Source: Pseudoxanthomonas sp. J31 (lineage in GTDB: Bacteria; Pseudomonadota; Gammaproteobacteria; Xanthomonadales; Xanthomonadaceae). From it: 64,000 bases of DNA. This document shows positions 7,792-17,309 of this stretch, in pieces. Positions within the stretch are counted from its first letter, which is position 1; each line of letters opens with the position of its first letter. The notes below the pieces were generated by a model. The model saw nothing but the letters and a program-made list of their open reading frames with translations, was not told the origin of the DNA and did no database searches. A program made the position numbers and the translations under genes. The stretch is taken from positions 62,001 through 126,000 of the forward strand of contig NZ_AZNZ01000002.1 of assembly GCF_000510725.1 (NCBI RefSeq), read 5' to 3'.

Positions 7792-9207
7792 ATGACCTCC
7801 AAGCGCCCCGCGAAATCCCCCAAGACCACCAAGACCACCAAGGCCAGCAAGACCACGAAAGCCGCCAAGGCTGCCCGGACCATCAAGCCCGCCAGGAGTG
7901 CCCGGGCGGCCAGGGCCGCCACTCCGGCCCGCCCCGCACGCAAGCCGGCCGCCAAGGCCGCCCCGCGCGCCCGCGCCCTGCCGTTCGAGGTCGATGCCAC
8001 CGCCAACCAGCCACTGGGCATGTCGCCGCAGGCCTTCCTGCGCGACTACTGGCACAAGCGTCCGCTGCTGGTCCGCAACGCCTTCCCCGGCTTCCAGACC
8101 CCGGTGATGCCCGAGGACCTGGCCGGACTGGCCTGCGAGGAAGGCGTGCTGGCGCGGCTGATCAGCCACGACCGCGGCAACGACGCCTGGGACGTGCGCC
8201 ACGGCCCCTTCCAGGAGGAGGACTTCCCGGGCATGCCCGACCACGACTGGACCCTGCTGGTCCAGGACGTGGACAAGTGGGACCCGGACGTGGCCGCCCT
8301 GCTGGAGCACTTCCGCTTCCTGCCGCGCTGGCGCATCGACGACATCATGATCAGCTTCGCCGCCACCGGCGGCTCGGTCGGCGCCCACGTCGACCACTAC
8401 GACGTGTTCCTGCTGCAGGCCCACGGCCACCGCCGCTGGATGATCGACGCTTCGGTGGCGATGGGCCGCCCGGCGCCGGACCTGTCCTTCCGCGAGGACG
8501 TGGCGATCAAGCTGCTGCGCCAGTTCAACCCGACCCACGACTGGGTGCTGGCCCCGGGCGACATGCTCTACCTGCCGCCGCTGGTGCCGCACCACGGCGT
8601 GGCCGAGGATCCCTGCCTGACCTTCTCGGTGGGCATGCGCGCCCCCTCGGCCGCCGAGCTGATGGGCGACTGGCTGGACGAGGTGCTGCTGGGCGCCGAC
8701 GAGGCGATCCGCTACCACGACGAGGACCTGGCCCTGCCGGCCGACCCCAACGAGATCGACGTGGCGGCGATGAACCGCGTGGTCGAGGCGCTCAACGCCA
8801 TCCGCATGAACGACCCGGACCGGCTCGGCGACTGGTTCGGCCGCTTCATCACCACCTACCGTGCCGCCGGCGAGGTCATGCCCTCCGGCCGCGAACTGCC
8901 ACGCGAAGGCGTGGAGGAAGTGCTGGCCCAGGGCGGCACCCTGCACCGCCACCCGGCTTCGCGCCTGGCCTGGCGCCGCCGCCACGACGGCGGCAACGCC
9001 AGCCTGTACTGCAGCGGCCAGACCCTGGAGCTGCCGCTGGCCGACGCCCGCTACCTGGCCGACGCCGGCATGCTGGACCTAGGCGCCTGGCAGCGCCTGT
9101 CGGCCACCGGCCGCGATGCCGCCTTCGCCCTGTACCAGGCCGGCCATTACGGCCTGGACACCGGTGCCGGCGGGGACGACGCCGGGGAAGAGGCCGAAGG
9201 CGAATGA
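7792..9207 (+). CDS. roxA: Ribosomal protein arginine hydroxylase (JmjC/cupin, RoxA/YcfD)
   Basis: A 2-oxoglutarate/Fe(II) oxygenase; the E. coli homologue YcfD hydroxylates an arginine of ribosomal protein L16. The protein has 471 residues. The Fe-binding HxD...H triad is visible as H199, D201 (GAHVDHYDVF) and H267 (VPHHG). Conserved RoxA segments DYWHKRPLLVRNAFP, WRIDDIMISF and GDMLYLPP are present. About 65 N-terminal residues are an unusual Lys/Ala/Thr/Pro-rich tail (repeats such as KTTKTTKASKTTKAAKAA) absent from YcfD and similar to histone-H1-like tails. No clear ribosome site precedes the ATG. Its stop codon overlaps the next start (ATGA), so the two are translationally coupled. Confidence 0.9.
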   Translation: MTSKRPAKSPKTTKTTKASKTTKAAKAARTIKPARSARAARAATPARPARKPAAKAAPRARALPFEVDATANQPLGMSPQAFLRDYWHKRPLLVRNAFPGFQTPVMPEDLAGLACEEGVLARLISHDRGNDAWDVRHGPFQEEDFPGMPDHDWTLLVQDVDKWDPDVAALLEHFRFLPRWRIDDIMISFAATGGSVGAHVDHYDVFLLQAHGHRRWMIDASVAMGRPAPDLSFREDVAIKLLRQFNPTHDWVLAPGDMLYLPPLVPHHGVAEDPCLTFSVGMRAPSAAELMGDWLDEVLLGADEAIRYHDEDLALPADPNEIDVAAMNRVVEALNAIRMNDPDRLGDWFGRFITTYRAAGEVMPSGRELPREGVEEVLAQGGTLHRHPASRLAWRRRHDGGNASLYCSGQTLELPLADARYLADAGMLDLGAWQRLSATGRDAAFALYQAGHYGLDTGAGGDDAGEEAEGE

Positions 9208-10103
9208 GCCCGGCCGCCGTCGCCCTGGCCGACTACGCCCGCGAGCACGCCGCCGTGCACGCGGTGCGCACCACGGTGTTCGTGGAAGGCCAGGGCGTGC
9301 CGGTGGAACTGGAGCGCGACGCGCTGGACCCGGTCAGCATCCACGTCCTGGCCCGGGACGCCGACGGCACCCCGGTCGGCACCGCGCGCCTGACCCCGGA
9401 CCGCCGCATCGGCCGCATGGCGGTGCTGCCCGGCCACCGCGGCCGCGGCATCGGCGAGGCCATGCTGGCAGCCCTGGTCGCCCATGCCCGTGCCCAGGGC
9501 TGGGCCGAGGTGGGCCTGCACGCGCAGCTGCACGCCCTGGCGTTCTACGCCCGCGCCGGCTTCGTGCCCTGCGGGCCGGTATTCACCGAAGCCGGGATCG
9601 AGCACCGGCGCATGGTCCGGCGCCTGCCCGGGGCCAGTCCGGTGGAAGACGCCGAGGCCGCCGCCGCGGTCCTGCTCGGCCTGGCCGCCCATGCCCGCCG
9701 CGGGCTGGGCATCTACAGCCGCGCCCTCGACCCCGGCCTGCTGGACCGGCGCGAGGTGGTCGACGCCCTGCGCCGCTTCGCCACCCGCCCCGGTCGCCGC
9801 CAGGTGCGGATCCTGCTGCAGGATGCCGCCGCCCCGCAGCGCGAGGACGCGCCGCTGCTGGCCCTGGCCCAGCGCCTGCCCAGCGTGTTCGAGCTGCGCG
9901 AGGTCGCCGACCCGGTGGACGCGCGCTATCCCTCGGCCTATGCCTTCAACGACGCCGGCGGCGCGCTGTTCCGGCCGCTGGGGCAGCGCTTCGAGGGCGA
10001 AGGCGGGATCGATGACGGCCCGGCCGCACGCCGCCTGGCCCATGCCTTCGCACCGGTGTGGGAGCGCTCGCGGCCGTGCACCGAACTGCGCGCGCTGGGC
10101 TGA
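9204..10103 (+). CDS. GNAT acetyltransferase fused to a C-terminal domain of unknown function
   Basis: A 299-residue two-part protein. Residues 1-150 are a GNAT N-acetyltransferase with the acetyl-CoA-binding segment (GRMAVLPGHRGRGIGEAMLAAL, near residue 75) and the typical LHAQLHALAFYARAGF region, close to ElaA-type enzymes. Residues about 155-299 form a separate domain (RGLGIYSRALDPGLLDRREV ... RQVRILLQD) that I do not recognise with certainty; it could be a PLD-like or DUF7931-type domain. The substrate is unknown. The start overlaps the roxA stop by four bases, which suggests a linked role, for example in protein or ribosome modification. That link is inference. Confidence 0.78.
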   Translation: MSPAAVALADYAREHAAVHAVRTTVFVEGQGVPVELERDALDPVSIHVLARDADGTPVGTARLTPDRRIGRMAVLPGHRGRGIGEAMLAALVAHARAQGWAEVGLHAQLHALAFYARAGFVPCGPVFTEAGIEHRRMVRRLPGASPVEDAEAAAAVLLGLAAHARRGLGIYSRALDPGLLDRREVVDALRRFATRPGRRQVRILLQDAAAPQREDAPLLALAQRLPSVFELREVADPVDARYPSAYAFNDAGGALFRPLGQRFEGEGGIDDGPAARRLAHAFAPVWERSRPCTELRALG

Positions 10104-10353
10104 CCGGCACGTAACCGGTTCCAGCGCGGCGCCCGTGCGCGGCGTCACGTTGCGGTGCAGGCAGCCGGCCGGCGTCGCATCCGGCGAGTGTGAACAGGAC
10201 CAGACGATACACAGCTGGAACAGGCCATCCACCCTTTGGATAAGGCCCCCCGCGAATGAATGGGGGTTATACTTTTGCGGCTTTCCGGGCCGGCCAAGGG
10301 GCCAGGTTCCGGGGTCAGCGGCGCGCCCGCCCATCCTCCAGACGCGACATATC

Positions 10354-13182
10354 GTGGACAACCTACTCAAGCAGTTTGCGCAGTCTTCGCAGCTCGGCAG
10401 CAATGCCGCCTTCATCGAGGACCTGTACGAGCAGTACCTGGTCTCCCCCGACAGCGTGGACCCGAAGTGGAAGGCCTACTTCGACGGGTTCAAGGGACGC
10501 GAAGCCGGCGACGTGCCGCACTCGGCGGTCATCGCCCACGTGGCCGAGGCCGCCCGCAACGCCGCCAATGCCGCGCCGGTGGCGCAGGGTGCCGGCGACG
10601 AGCGCGAGCGCAACGTCGGCCGCCTGATCACCGCCTACCGTTCCCGCGGCCACCTCGGCGCCAAGCTCGATCCGCTGGGCCTGACCCCGCCGATGAACCC
10701 GCCGGACCTGGGCCTGGAGTTCCACAACCTGTCCGAGCGCGACCTGGACGCCGAGTTCAGCACCGGTGGCCTGGCCGGCCAGCCGCGGATGAAGCTGCGC
10801 GACCTGCTGGCGCGCCTGAAGGCGACCTACACCGGCTCCATCGGCGCCGAGTTCATGCACATGGCCGAGGTCGAGCAGCGCCAGTGGCTGTACCAGCGCC
10901 TGGAGCTGGCCGGCGGCGACTACAACCTCAGCGCCGAGACCCGCAAGCGCGTGCTGGAGCGGCTGACCGCCGCCGAGGGCCTGGAGCGCTACCTGCACAC
11001 CAAGTACGTCGGCCAGAAGCGCTTCTCGCTGGAAGGCGGCGAATCGCTGATCCCGCTGCTGGACACCGTGGTCCGCCAGGCCGGCGTCGACAAGGTCAAG
11101 GACATCGTCATCGGCATGGCCCACCGCGGCCGCCTGAACGTCCTGGTCAACACCCTCGGCAAGAACCCGCGCAAGCTGTTCGACGAGTTCGAGGGCAAGT
11201 TCGAGCACGACGCCGTGGCCCACGCCGGCGACGTGAAGTACCACATGGGCTTCTCGGCCGACATCGCCACCCCGGGCGACCCGGTCCACCTGGCCCTGGC
11301 CTTCAACCCCTCGCACCTGGAGATCGTCGACCCGGTGGTCGCCGGCTCCGCCCGCTCGCGCCAGGAGCGCCGCGGCGACACCGAGCGCAGCAAGGTCCTG
11401 CCGGTCCTGATCCACGGCGACGCCGCGTTCGCCGGCCAGGGCGTGGTGATGGAGCTGTTCCAGATGTCGCAGGCGCGCGGCTTCGCCGTCGGCGGCACCG
11501 TGCACATCGTGGTCAACAACCAGGTCGGCTTCACCACCAGCAACAAGGAAGACGCCCGCTCCACGCTGTACTGCACCGACGTGGCCAAGATGGTCGGCGC
11601 CCCGGTGTTCCACGTGAACGGCGACGACCCGGAGGCGGTGGTGTTCGTGGCCAAGCTGGCCTACGAGTTCCGCCAGAAGTTCAAGAAGGACGTGGTCATC
11701 GACCTGGTCTGCTACCGCCGCCACGGCCACAACGAGGCCGACGAGCCGGCGGCGACCCAGCCGGTGATGTACCAGACCATCCGCAAGCACCCGACCACCC
11801 GCGAGCTGTACGCCAGCAAGCTGGAGAAGGAAGGCGTGATCGCCCCCGACGAGGGCAAGGTGCTGGTCGACGGCTACCGCAACAAGCTCGACGCCGGCGA
11901 GGTCACCACCGAGCTGGCGCCCTCCAAGCCCGAGGACTACGAGCTGACCATCGACTGGTCCAAGTACCTGTCGGGCAAGGTTTCCGATCCGGTCGATACC
12001 CGGGTCAAGAAGGGCACGCTGCAGCAGCTGGCCAAGCTGATCAACACCATCCCGCAGGGCGTGGTGCTGCACCCGCGCGTGGCCAAGATCTACGACGACC
12101 GCCTCAAGATGAGCGCCGGCGAGCTGCCGGGCGACTGGGGCTTCGCCGAGAACCTGGCTTACGCCACCCTGCTGGCCGAGGGCCATGGCCTGCGCCTGGT
12201 CGGCCAGGACGCCGGCCGCGGCACCTTCTTCCACCGCCACGCGATCCTGCACGACCAGAAGACCGACGCGTACTACATGCCGCTGCGGCAGCTGGTCGAA
12301 AGCCCCGAGCGCTGCACCGTGATCGACTCGCTGCTGAGCGAGGAGGCGGTGATGGCGTTCGAGTACGGTTTCTCCACCACCGACCCGAACACCCTGGACA
12401 TCTGGGAAGCCCAGTTCGGCGACTTCGCCAACGGCGCCCAGGTGGTGATCGACCAGTTCATCGCCGCCGGCGAGGCCAAGTGGGGCCGCATCTCCGGCCT
12501 GACCCTGCTGCTGCCGCACGGCTACGAAGGCCAGGGCCCGGAGCACAGCTCCGCGCGCCTGGAGCGCTTCCTGCAGCTGTGCGCGCTGGAGAACATGCTG
12601 GTCTGCGTGCCCACCACCCCGGCCCAGTGCTTCCACATGCTGCGCCGGCAGATGAAGATGAGCACCCGCAAGCCGCTGGTGGTCATGTCGCCGAAGTCGC
12701 TGCTGCGCCACAAGCTGGCCGTGTCCACCCTGGACGAGCTGGCCAACGGCGAGTTCCAGCACCTGATCCCGGACGCCTCCGCCGACCCCAAGAAGGTCAA
12801 GCGCGTGGTGCTGTGCTCGGGCAAGGTCTACTACGACCTGCTGGAGGACGCACAGAAGCGCGGCCAGGACGACGTGGCCATCATCCGCGTCGAGCAGCTG
12901 TACCCGTTCCCGCGCGCCCTGCTGTCGGCCGAACTGCAGAAGTACGGCAAGGCCGCCGACGTCATCTGGTGCCAGGAAGAACCGCAGAACCAGGGCGCCT
13001 GGTACCAGATCAAGCACCACCTGCAGGCCTGCCTGGCCAAGGGCCAGGCGCTCAGCTACGCCGGCCGCAGCCGCTCGCCCTCGCCCGCCGTCGGCCATTT
13101 CGCCGACCACGTGGCCGAGCAGCAGCAGCTGGTCGCCGACGCGCTGGTCAACCCGCCCGGCAGCCAGATCGTCGCCGAATAA
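10354..13182 (+). CDS. sucA: 2-oxoglutarate dehydrogenase E1 component
   Basis: Thiamine-diphosphate-dependent decarboxylase that starts the oxidation of 2-oxoglutarate to succinyl-CoA. The start is GTG at 10354, giving the family N-terminus MDNLLKQFAQSSQLGSNAAFIEDLYEQYL and 942 residues, the usual SucA length. Conserved stretches include RFSLEGGESLIPLLD, GMAHRGRLNVL, NNQVGFTT, DLVCYRRHGHNEADEP and LLPHGYEGQGPEHSSARLERFLQ. The ribosome site is weak. The 250-bp upstream region (10104-10353) has a TATACT box at 10268-10273 but no good -35. It is the first gene of sucA-sucB-lpdA; sucB starts 60 bases after its stop. Confidence 0.97.
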   Translation: MDNLLKQFAQSSQLGSNAAFIEDLYEQYLVSPDSVDPKWKAYFDGFKGREAGDVPHSAVIAHVAEAARNAANAAPVAQGAGDERERNVGRLITAYRSRGHLGAKLDPLGLTPPMNPPDLGLEFHNLSERDLDAEFSTGGLAGQPRMKLRDLLARLKATYTGSIGAEFMHMAEVEQRQWLYQRLELAGGDYNLSAETRKRVLERLTAAEGLERYLHTKYVGQKRFSLEGGESLIPLLDTVVRQAGVDKVKDIVIGMAHRGRLNVLVNTLGKNPRKLFDEFEGKFEHDAVAHAGDVKYHMGFSADIATPGDPVHLALAFNPSHLEIVDPVVAGSARSRQERRGDTERSKVLPVLIHGDAAFAGQGVVMELFQMSQARGFAVGGTVHIVVNNQVGFTTSNKEDARSTLYCTDVAKMVGAPVFHVNGDDPEAVVFVAKLAYEFRQKFKKDVVIDLVCYRRHGHNEADEPAATQPVMYQTIRKHPTTRELYASKLEKEGVIAPDEGKVLVDGYRNKLDAGEVTTELAPSKPEDYELTIDWSKYLSGKVSDPVDTRVKKGTLQQLAKLINTIPQGVVLHPRVAKIYDDRLKMSAGELPGDWGFAENLAYATLLAEGHGLRLVGQDAGRGTFFHRHAILHDQKTDAYYMPLRQLVESPERCTVIDSLLSEEAVMAFEYGFSTTDPNTLDIWEAQFGDFANGAQVVIDQFIAAGEAKWGRISGLTLLLPHGYEGQGPEHSSARLERFLQLCALENMLVCVPTTPAQCFHMLRRQMKMSTRKPLVVMSPKSLLRHKLAVSTLDELANGEFQHLIPDASADPKKVKRVVLCSGKVYYDLLEDAQKRGQDDVAIIRVEQLYPFPRALLSAELQKYGKAADVIWCQEEPQNQGAWYQIKHHLQACLAKGQALSYAGRSRSPSPAVGHFADHVAEQQQLVADALVNPPGSQIVAE

Positions 13183-13242
13183 TCGGCGGCACCACAAAAC
13201 ACCGCCTTTCCGCCCTACCGACATACGCCCCAAGGACGCCCC

Positions 13243-14448
13243 ATGGCCACCGAAGTCAAAGTTCCGGTCCTCCCCGAATCCGTCTCCGACGCCACCATCG
13301 CCAGCTGGCACAAGAAGGCCGGTGACTCGGTCAAGCGCGACGAGAACCTCGTGGACCTGGAGACCGACAAGGTCGTGCTCGAGGTCCCCTCGCCGGTCGA
13401 CGGCGTGCTGAAGGAGATCAAGTTCTCCGAGGGCGACACGGTGACCAGCCAGCAGGTGCTGGCGATCATCGAGGAAGGCGCGGTGGCCGCCGCGGCCCCG
13501 GCGGAAGAGAAGAAGGCGGAAGAGCCCAAGGCCGAGGCCCCGAAGGCCGAAGCCCCGGCCAAGGCGGCGGCCCCGGCCCCGGCCGCCAAGGCCGCCGGCG
13601 GCGAACTGCCCCCGGGCGCCCGCGCCACCGCCATCCGCGAGGGCGTGGACCCGTCGCAGGTCGAGGGCACCGGTCGCCGCGGCGCGGTGACCAAGGAGGA
13701 CATCCTCAACTACGCCCGCACCGGCGGCGCCGGCAAGGCCGGCGGCGCGCGCCCCGAGGAGCGCGTGCCGATGACCCGCATCCGCAAGCGCATCGCCGAG
13801 CGCCTGATGCAGTCCAAGGACTCCATCGCCATGCTGACCTCGTTCAACGAGGTCAACCTGGCCAAGGTCTCGGCCGCGCGCAAGGAACTGCAGGAGGACT
13901 TCCAGAAGACCCACGGCATCAAGCTGGGCTTCATGAGCTTCTTCGTGAAGGCCGCCGCCAACGCCCTGCAGCGCTTCCCGATCATCAACGCCTCGGTCGA
14001 CGGCGACGACATCATCTACCACGGCTACTCGGACATCTCGATCGCCGTGTCCACCGACAAGGGCCTGGTCACCCCGGTGCTGCGCAACGTCGAGCGCATG
14101 TCCTTCGCCGACATCGAGAAGGGCATCGCCGAGTACGCCAAGAAGGCGCGCGACGGCAAGCTGGGCCTGGAGGACCTCCAGGGCGGCACCTTCACCATCA
14201 CCAACGGCGGCACCTTCGGCTCGCTGATGTCGACCCCGATCGTCAACCCGCCGCAGAGCGCCATCCTGGGCATGCACGCCATCAAGGAGCGCCCGATCGC
14301 CGAGAACGGCCAGGTCGTGATCGCGCCGATGATGTACATCGCCCTGTCCTACGACCACCGCATCATCGACGGCAAGGACGCGGTGCAGTTCCTGGTGGAC
14401 ATCAAGAACCAGCTCGAGAATCCGAACCGCATCCTGTTCGGTCTGTAA
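13243..14448 (+). CDS. sucB: Dihydrolipoamide succinyltransferase (E2)
   Basis: Core of the 2-oxoglutarate dehydrogenase complex; transfers the succinyl group to CoA. It has 401 residues. The lipoyl domain occupies residues 1-77 with the modified lysine at K43 ([11 protein letters not shown]). A long Ala/Pro/Lys/Glu linker follows (about 80-120), then the E3/E1-binding domain (about 122-160, [19 protein letters not shown]) and the catalytic domain with H372 and D376 in [18 protein letters not shown] lies seven bases before the ATG. It sits between sucA and lpdA, whose products are its partners. Confidence 0.97.
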   Translation: MATEVKVPVLPESVSDATIASWHKKAGDSVKRDENLVDLETDKVVLEVPSPVDGVLKEIKFSEGDTVTSQQVLAIIEEGAVAAAAPAEEKKAEEPKAEAPKAEAPAKAAAPAPAAKAAGGELPPGARATAIREGVDPSQVEGTGRRGAVTKEDILNYARTGGAGKAGGARPEERVPMTRIRKRIAERLMQSKDSIAMLTSFNEVNLAKVSAARKELQEDFQKTHGIKLGFMSFFVKAAANALQRFPIINASVDGDDIIYHGYSDISIAVSTDKGLVTPVLRNVERMSFADIEKGIAEYAKKARDGKLGLEDLQGGTFTITNGGTFGSLMSTPIVNPPQSAILGMHAIKERPIAENGQVVIAPMMYIALSYDHRIIDGKDAVQFLVDIKNQLENPNRILFGL

Positions 14449-14460
14449 GAGCCGAGAGTC

Positions 14461-15990
<1,530 letters not shown>

Positions 15991-16005
15991 GCTCGCCTCG
16001 TGGAG

Positions 16006-16032
16006 GCAGGCATCCGCGCGGCGGATGCCTGC
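16006..16032. repeat. 12-bp perfect hairpin downstream of lpdA
   Basis: GCAGGCATCCGC and GCGGATGCCTGC pair around a GCG loop, 16 bases past the lpdA stop. There is no T-tract, so on its own it is more likely an mRNA-stabilising hairpin than a terminator. The rest of 16033-16157 shows nothing recognisable. Confidence 0.6.
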
Positions 16033-16157
16033 ATGCGTACTGCCATCCCGCCGTTCCGCGCCGTTGGCGCGGGCCGCCCCCAACCTGGGGCTACGGCACG
16101 ACGCCGGGCTGCCTCGGGCAGCCACGGCGCCAGCCAGGCTCTCCCGAGCCATGGCAC

Positions 16158-16189
16158 GAAGCCGGGCCAATGCCCGGCTTCGCGTTTTT
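16158..16189 (+). terminator. Terminator of the sucAB-lpdA operon
   Basis: The stem GAAGCCGGGC / GCCCGGCTTC with a CAAT loop is followed by GCG and TTTTT. Confidence 0.88.
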
Positions 16190-16218
16190 CCGGTTCCGGC
16201 CAAACCAGGAGCTGAGCG

Positions 16219-16392
16219 ATGGAAAACAAGGGACTTCCACCCCGCGCCACCGCCGCCCTGTACGGCGCCGCCGGCGTGCTCTTCATCCTCGGCGCCGTCC
16301 ATGGGGGACGCCCCGGCTTCAGCGCCGTCGGCGTGGCCTTCCTCGCCCTGGCCGTCCTGGTCTGGCTGCGCCGCGACCGCGGCAACGGCTGA
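16219..16392 (+). CDS. Small two-helix membrane protein, hypothetical
   Basis: A 57-residue frame starting ATG at 16219 and ending TGA at 16390-16392. It is preceded by AGGAGCTGAGCG, a good ribosome site at normal spacing. The product is a basic N-terminus (MENKGLPPRATAALYGA), a hydrophobic segment (about 13-27), a short GGRPG loop, a second hydrophobic segment (about 34-50) and a charged end (RRDRGNG). This is the layout of a small two-helix inner-membrane protein. It lies between the lpdA terminator and the LOG gene, 55 bases before the latter, and may be co-transcribed with it. No function is recognised. Confidence 0.62.
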   Translation: MENKGLPPRATAALYGAAGVLFILGAVHGGRPGFSAVGVAFLALAVLVWLRRDRGNG

Positions 16393-16447
16393 ACAGCGCC
16401 CCATGCGCCCCGGCATTCCCCCATCCCTCCCCCAACGGAACTGATCC

Positions 16448-17041
16448 ATGCGTTCTATCTGCGTCTATTGCGGCTCCAATGCCGGTTCCAAGCCCGCCTA
16501 CGCCGAGCGCGCCATCGCCCTGGGCGAGCGCATCGCCCGCGACGGCCTGCGCCTGGTCTACGGCGGCGGCAACGTCGGCCTGATGGGCACCGTCGCCAAC
16601 GCGGTGCTGGCCGCCGGCGGCGAGGTCACCGGCGTGATCCCCCGGCAGCTGGCCGACTGGGAAGTGGCCCACCGCGGCCTGACCGAGCTGGAGATCGTCG
16701 GCTCCATGCACGAGCGCAAGATGCGCATGTTCGAGCTCTCCGACGCCTTCGTCGCCCTGCCCGGCGGCTTCGGCACCATGGAGGAGATCTTCGAGATGCT
16801 GACCTGGCGCCAGCTGGGCATCGGCAACAAGCCCTGCGCCTTCCTCGACATCGAGGGCTTCTACGCCCCGCTGATCGGCATGATCGACCGCATGGTCCAG
16901 GAGCGCTTCCTGCACCCGGACCAGCGCGCCGACCTGTGGTACGGCAGCGACATCGACCAGATGCTGGCGTGGATGCGGGATTACCAGCCGGCGCAGGCGA
17001 GCAAGTGGATCGACGAGAAGCGCCGCAGCGTGATGAAGTAA
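16448..17041 (+). CDS. LOG-family nucleotide hydrolase (TIGR00730)
   Basis: A 197-residue Rossmann-like protein of the LOG family, whose members cleave nucleoside 5'-monophosphates to ribose 5-phosphate and base (cytokinin-activating LOG, or nucleotide hydrolase PpnN-like). The defining PGGFGTMEE motif is at about residues 104-112, preceded by GGGNVGLMG near residue 40 and MHERKMRMFELSDAFVALPGG. The N-terminus MRSICVYCGSNAG is typical. Whether it makes a cytokinin-like product cannot be read from sequence. The last 38 bases around its stop recur 113 bases downstream (17121-17158), which looks like a partial duplication of its 3' end. Confidence 0.9.
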   Translation: MRSICVYCGSNAGSKPAYAERAIALGERIARDGLRLVYGGGNVGLMGTVANAVLAAGGEVTGVIPRQLADWEVAHRGLTELEIVGSMHERKMRMFELSDAFVALPGGFGTMEEIFEMLTWRQLGIGNKPCAFLDIEGFYAPLIGMIDRMVQERFLHPDQRADLWYGSDIDQMLAWMRDYQPAQASKWIDEKRRSVMK

Positions 17042-17045
17042 ACCG
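17008..17045 (+). repeat. Duplicated 3' end of the LOG gene, copy 1
   Basis: These 38 bases cover the last codons, the stop codon and four following bases of the LOG gene and match 17121-17158 at 36 of 38 positions. Confidence 0.8.
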
Positions 17046-17067
17046 CCGTGATGGCGGCCAGGCCGCT

Positions 17068-17086
17068 GGCGCGTGGCGACGCGCCA
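17068..17086. repeat. Short palindromic repeat GGCGCGTGGCGACGCGCCA, copy 2
   Basis: Identical to 6086-6104. Here it lies inside a larger hairpin (about 17065-17099, outer arms GCTGGCG and CGCCAGC) downstream of the LOG gene, which may end its transcript. Confidence 0.5.
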
Positions 17087-17120
17087 CACGTCGCCAGCGC
17101 CTTGGCGCTTTCCCGGCGCG

Positions 17121-17158
17121 GATCGACGGGAAGCGCCGCAGCGTCATGAAGTAAACCG
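17121..17158 (+). repeat. Duplicated 3' end of the LOG gene, copy 2
   Basis: A stranded second copy of the LOG gene tail (codons for KRRSVMK and a TAA stop) with no gene body in front of it. The surrounding gap (17042-17309) contains no other recognisable gene. Confidence 0.75.
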
Positions 17159-17309
17159 TCGCGCCTCGCCGCGCACGCTGCCTGCAGTGCATGGATGGGC
17201 CTGTGCTCCCATGCCACGCCCCGGCCACGGCGCCGCTTTGCTTTCACGCGTCCGCTCGCGAAAATCCGGGGACTGGTCCCGGCGGCACCGGGACGACGGA
17301 GGACCAACC

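Noticed and set aside
16006-16032. Hairpin after lpdA as the operon terminator
   Set aside because: It lacks a T-tract; a proper terminator with five T occurs at 16158-16189.
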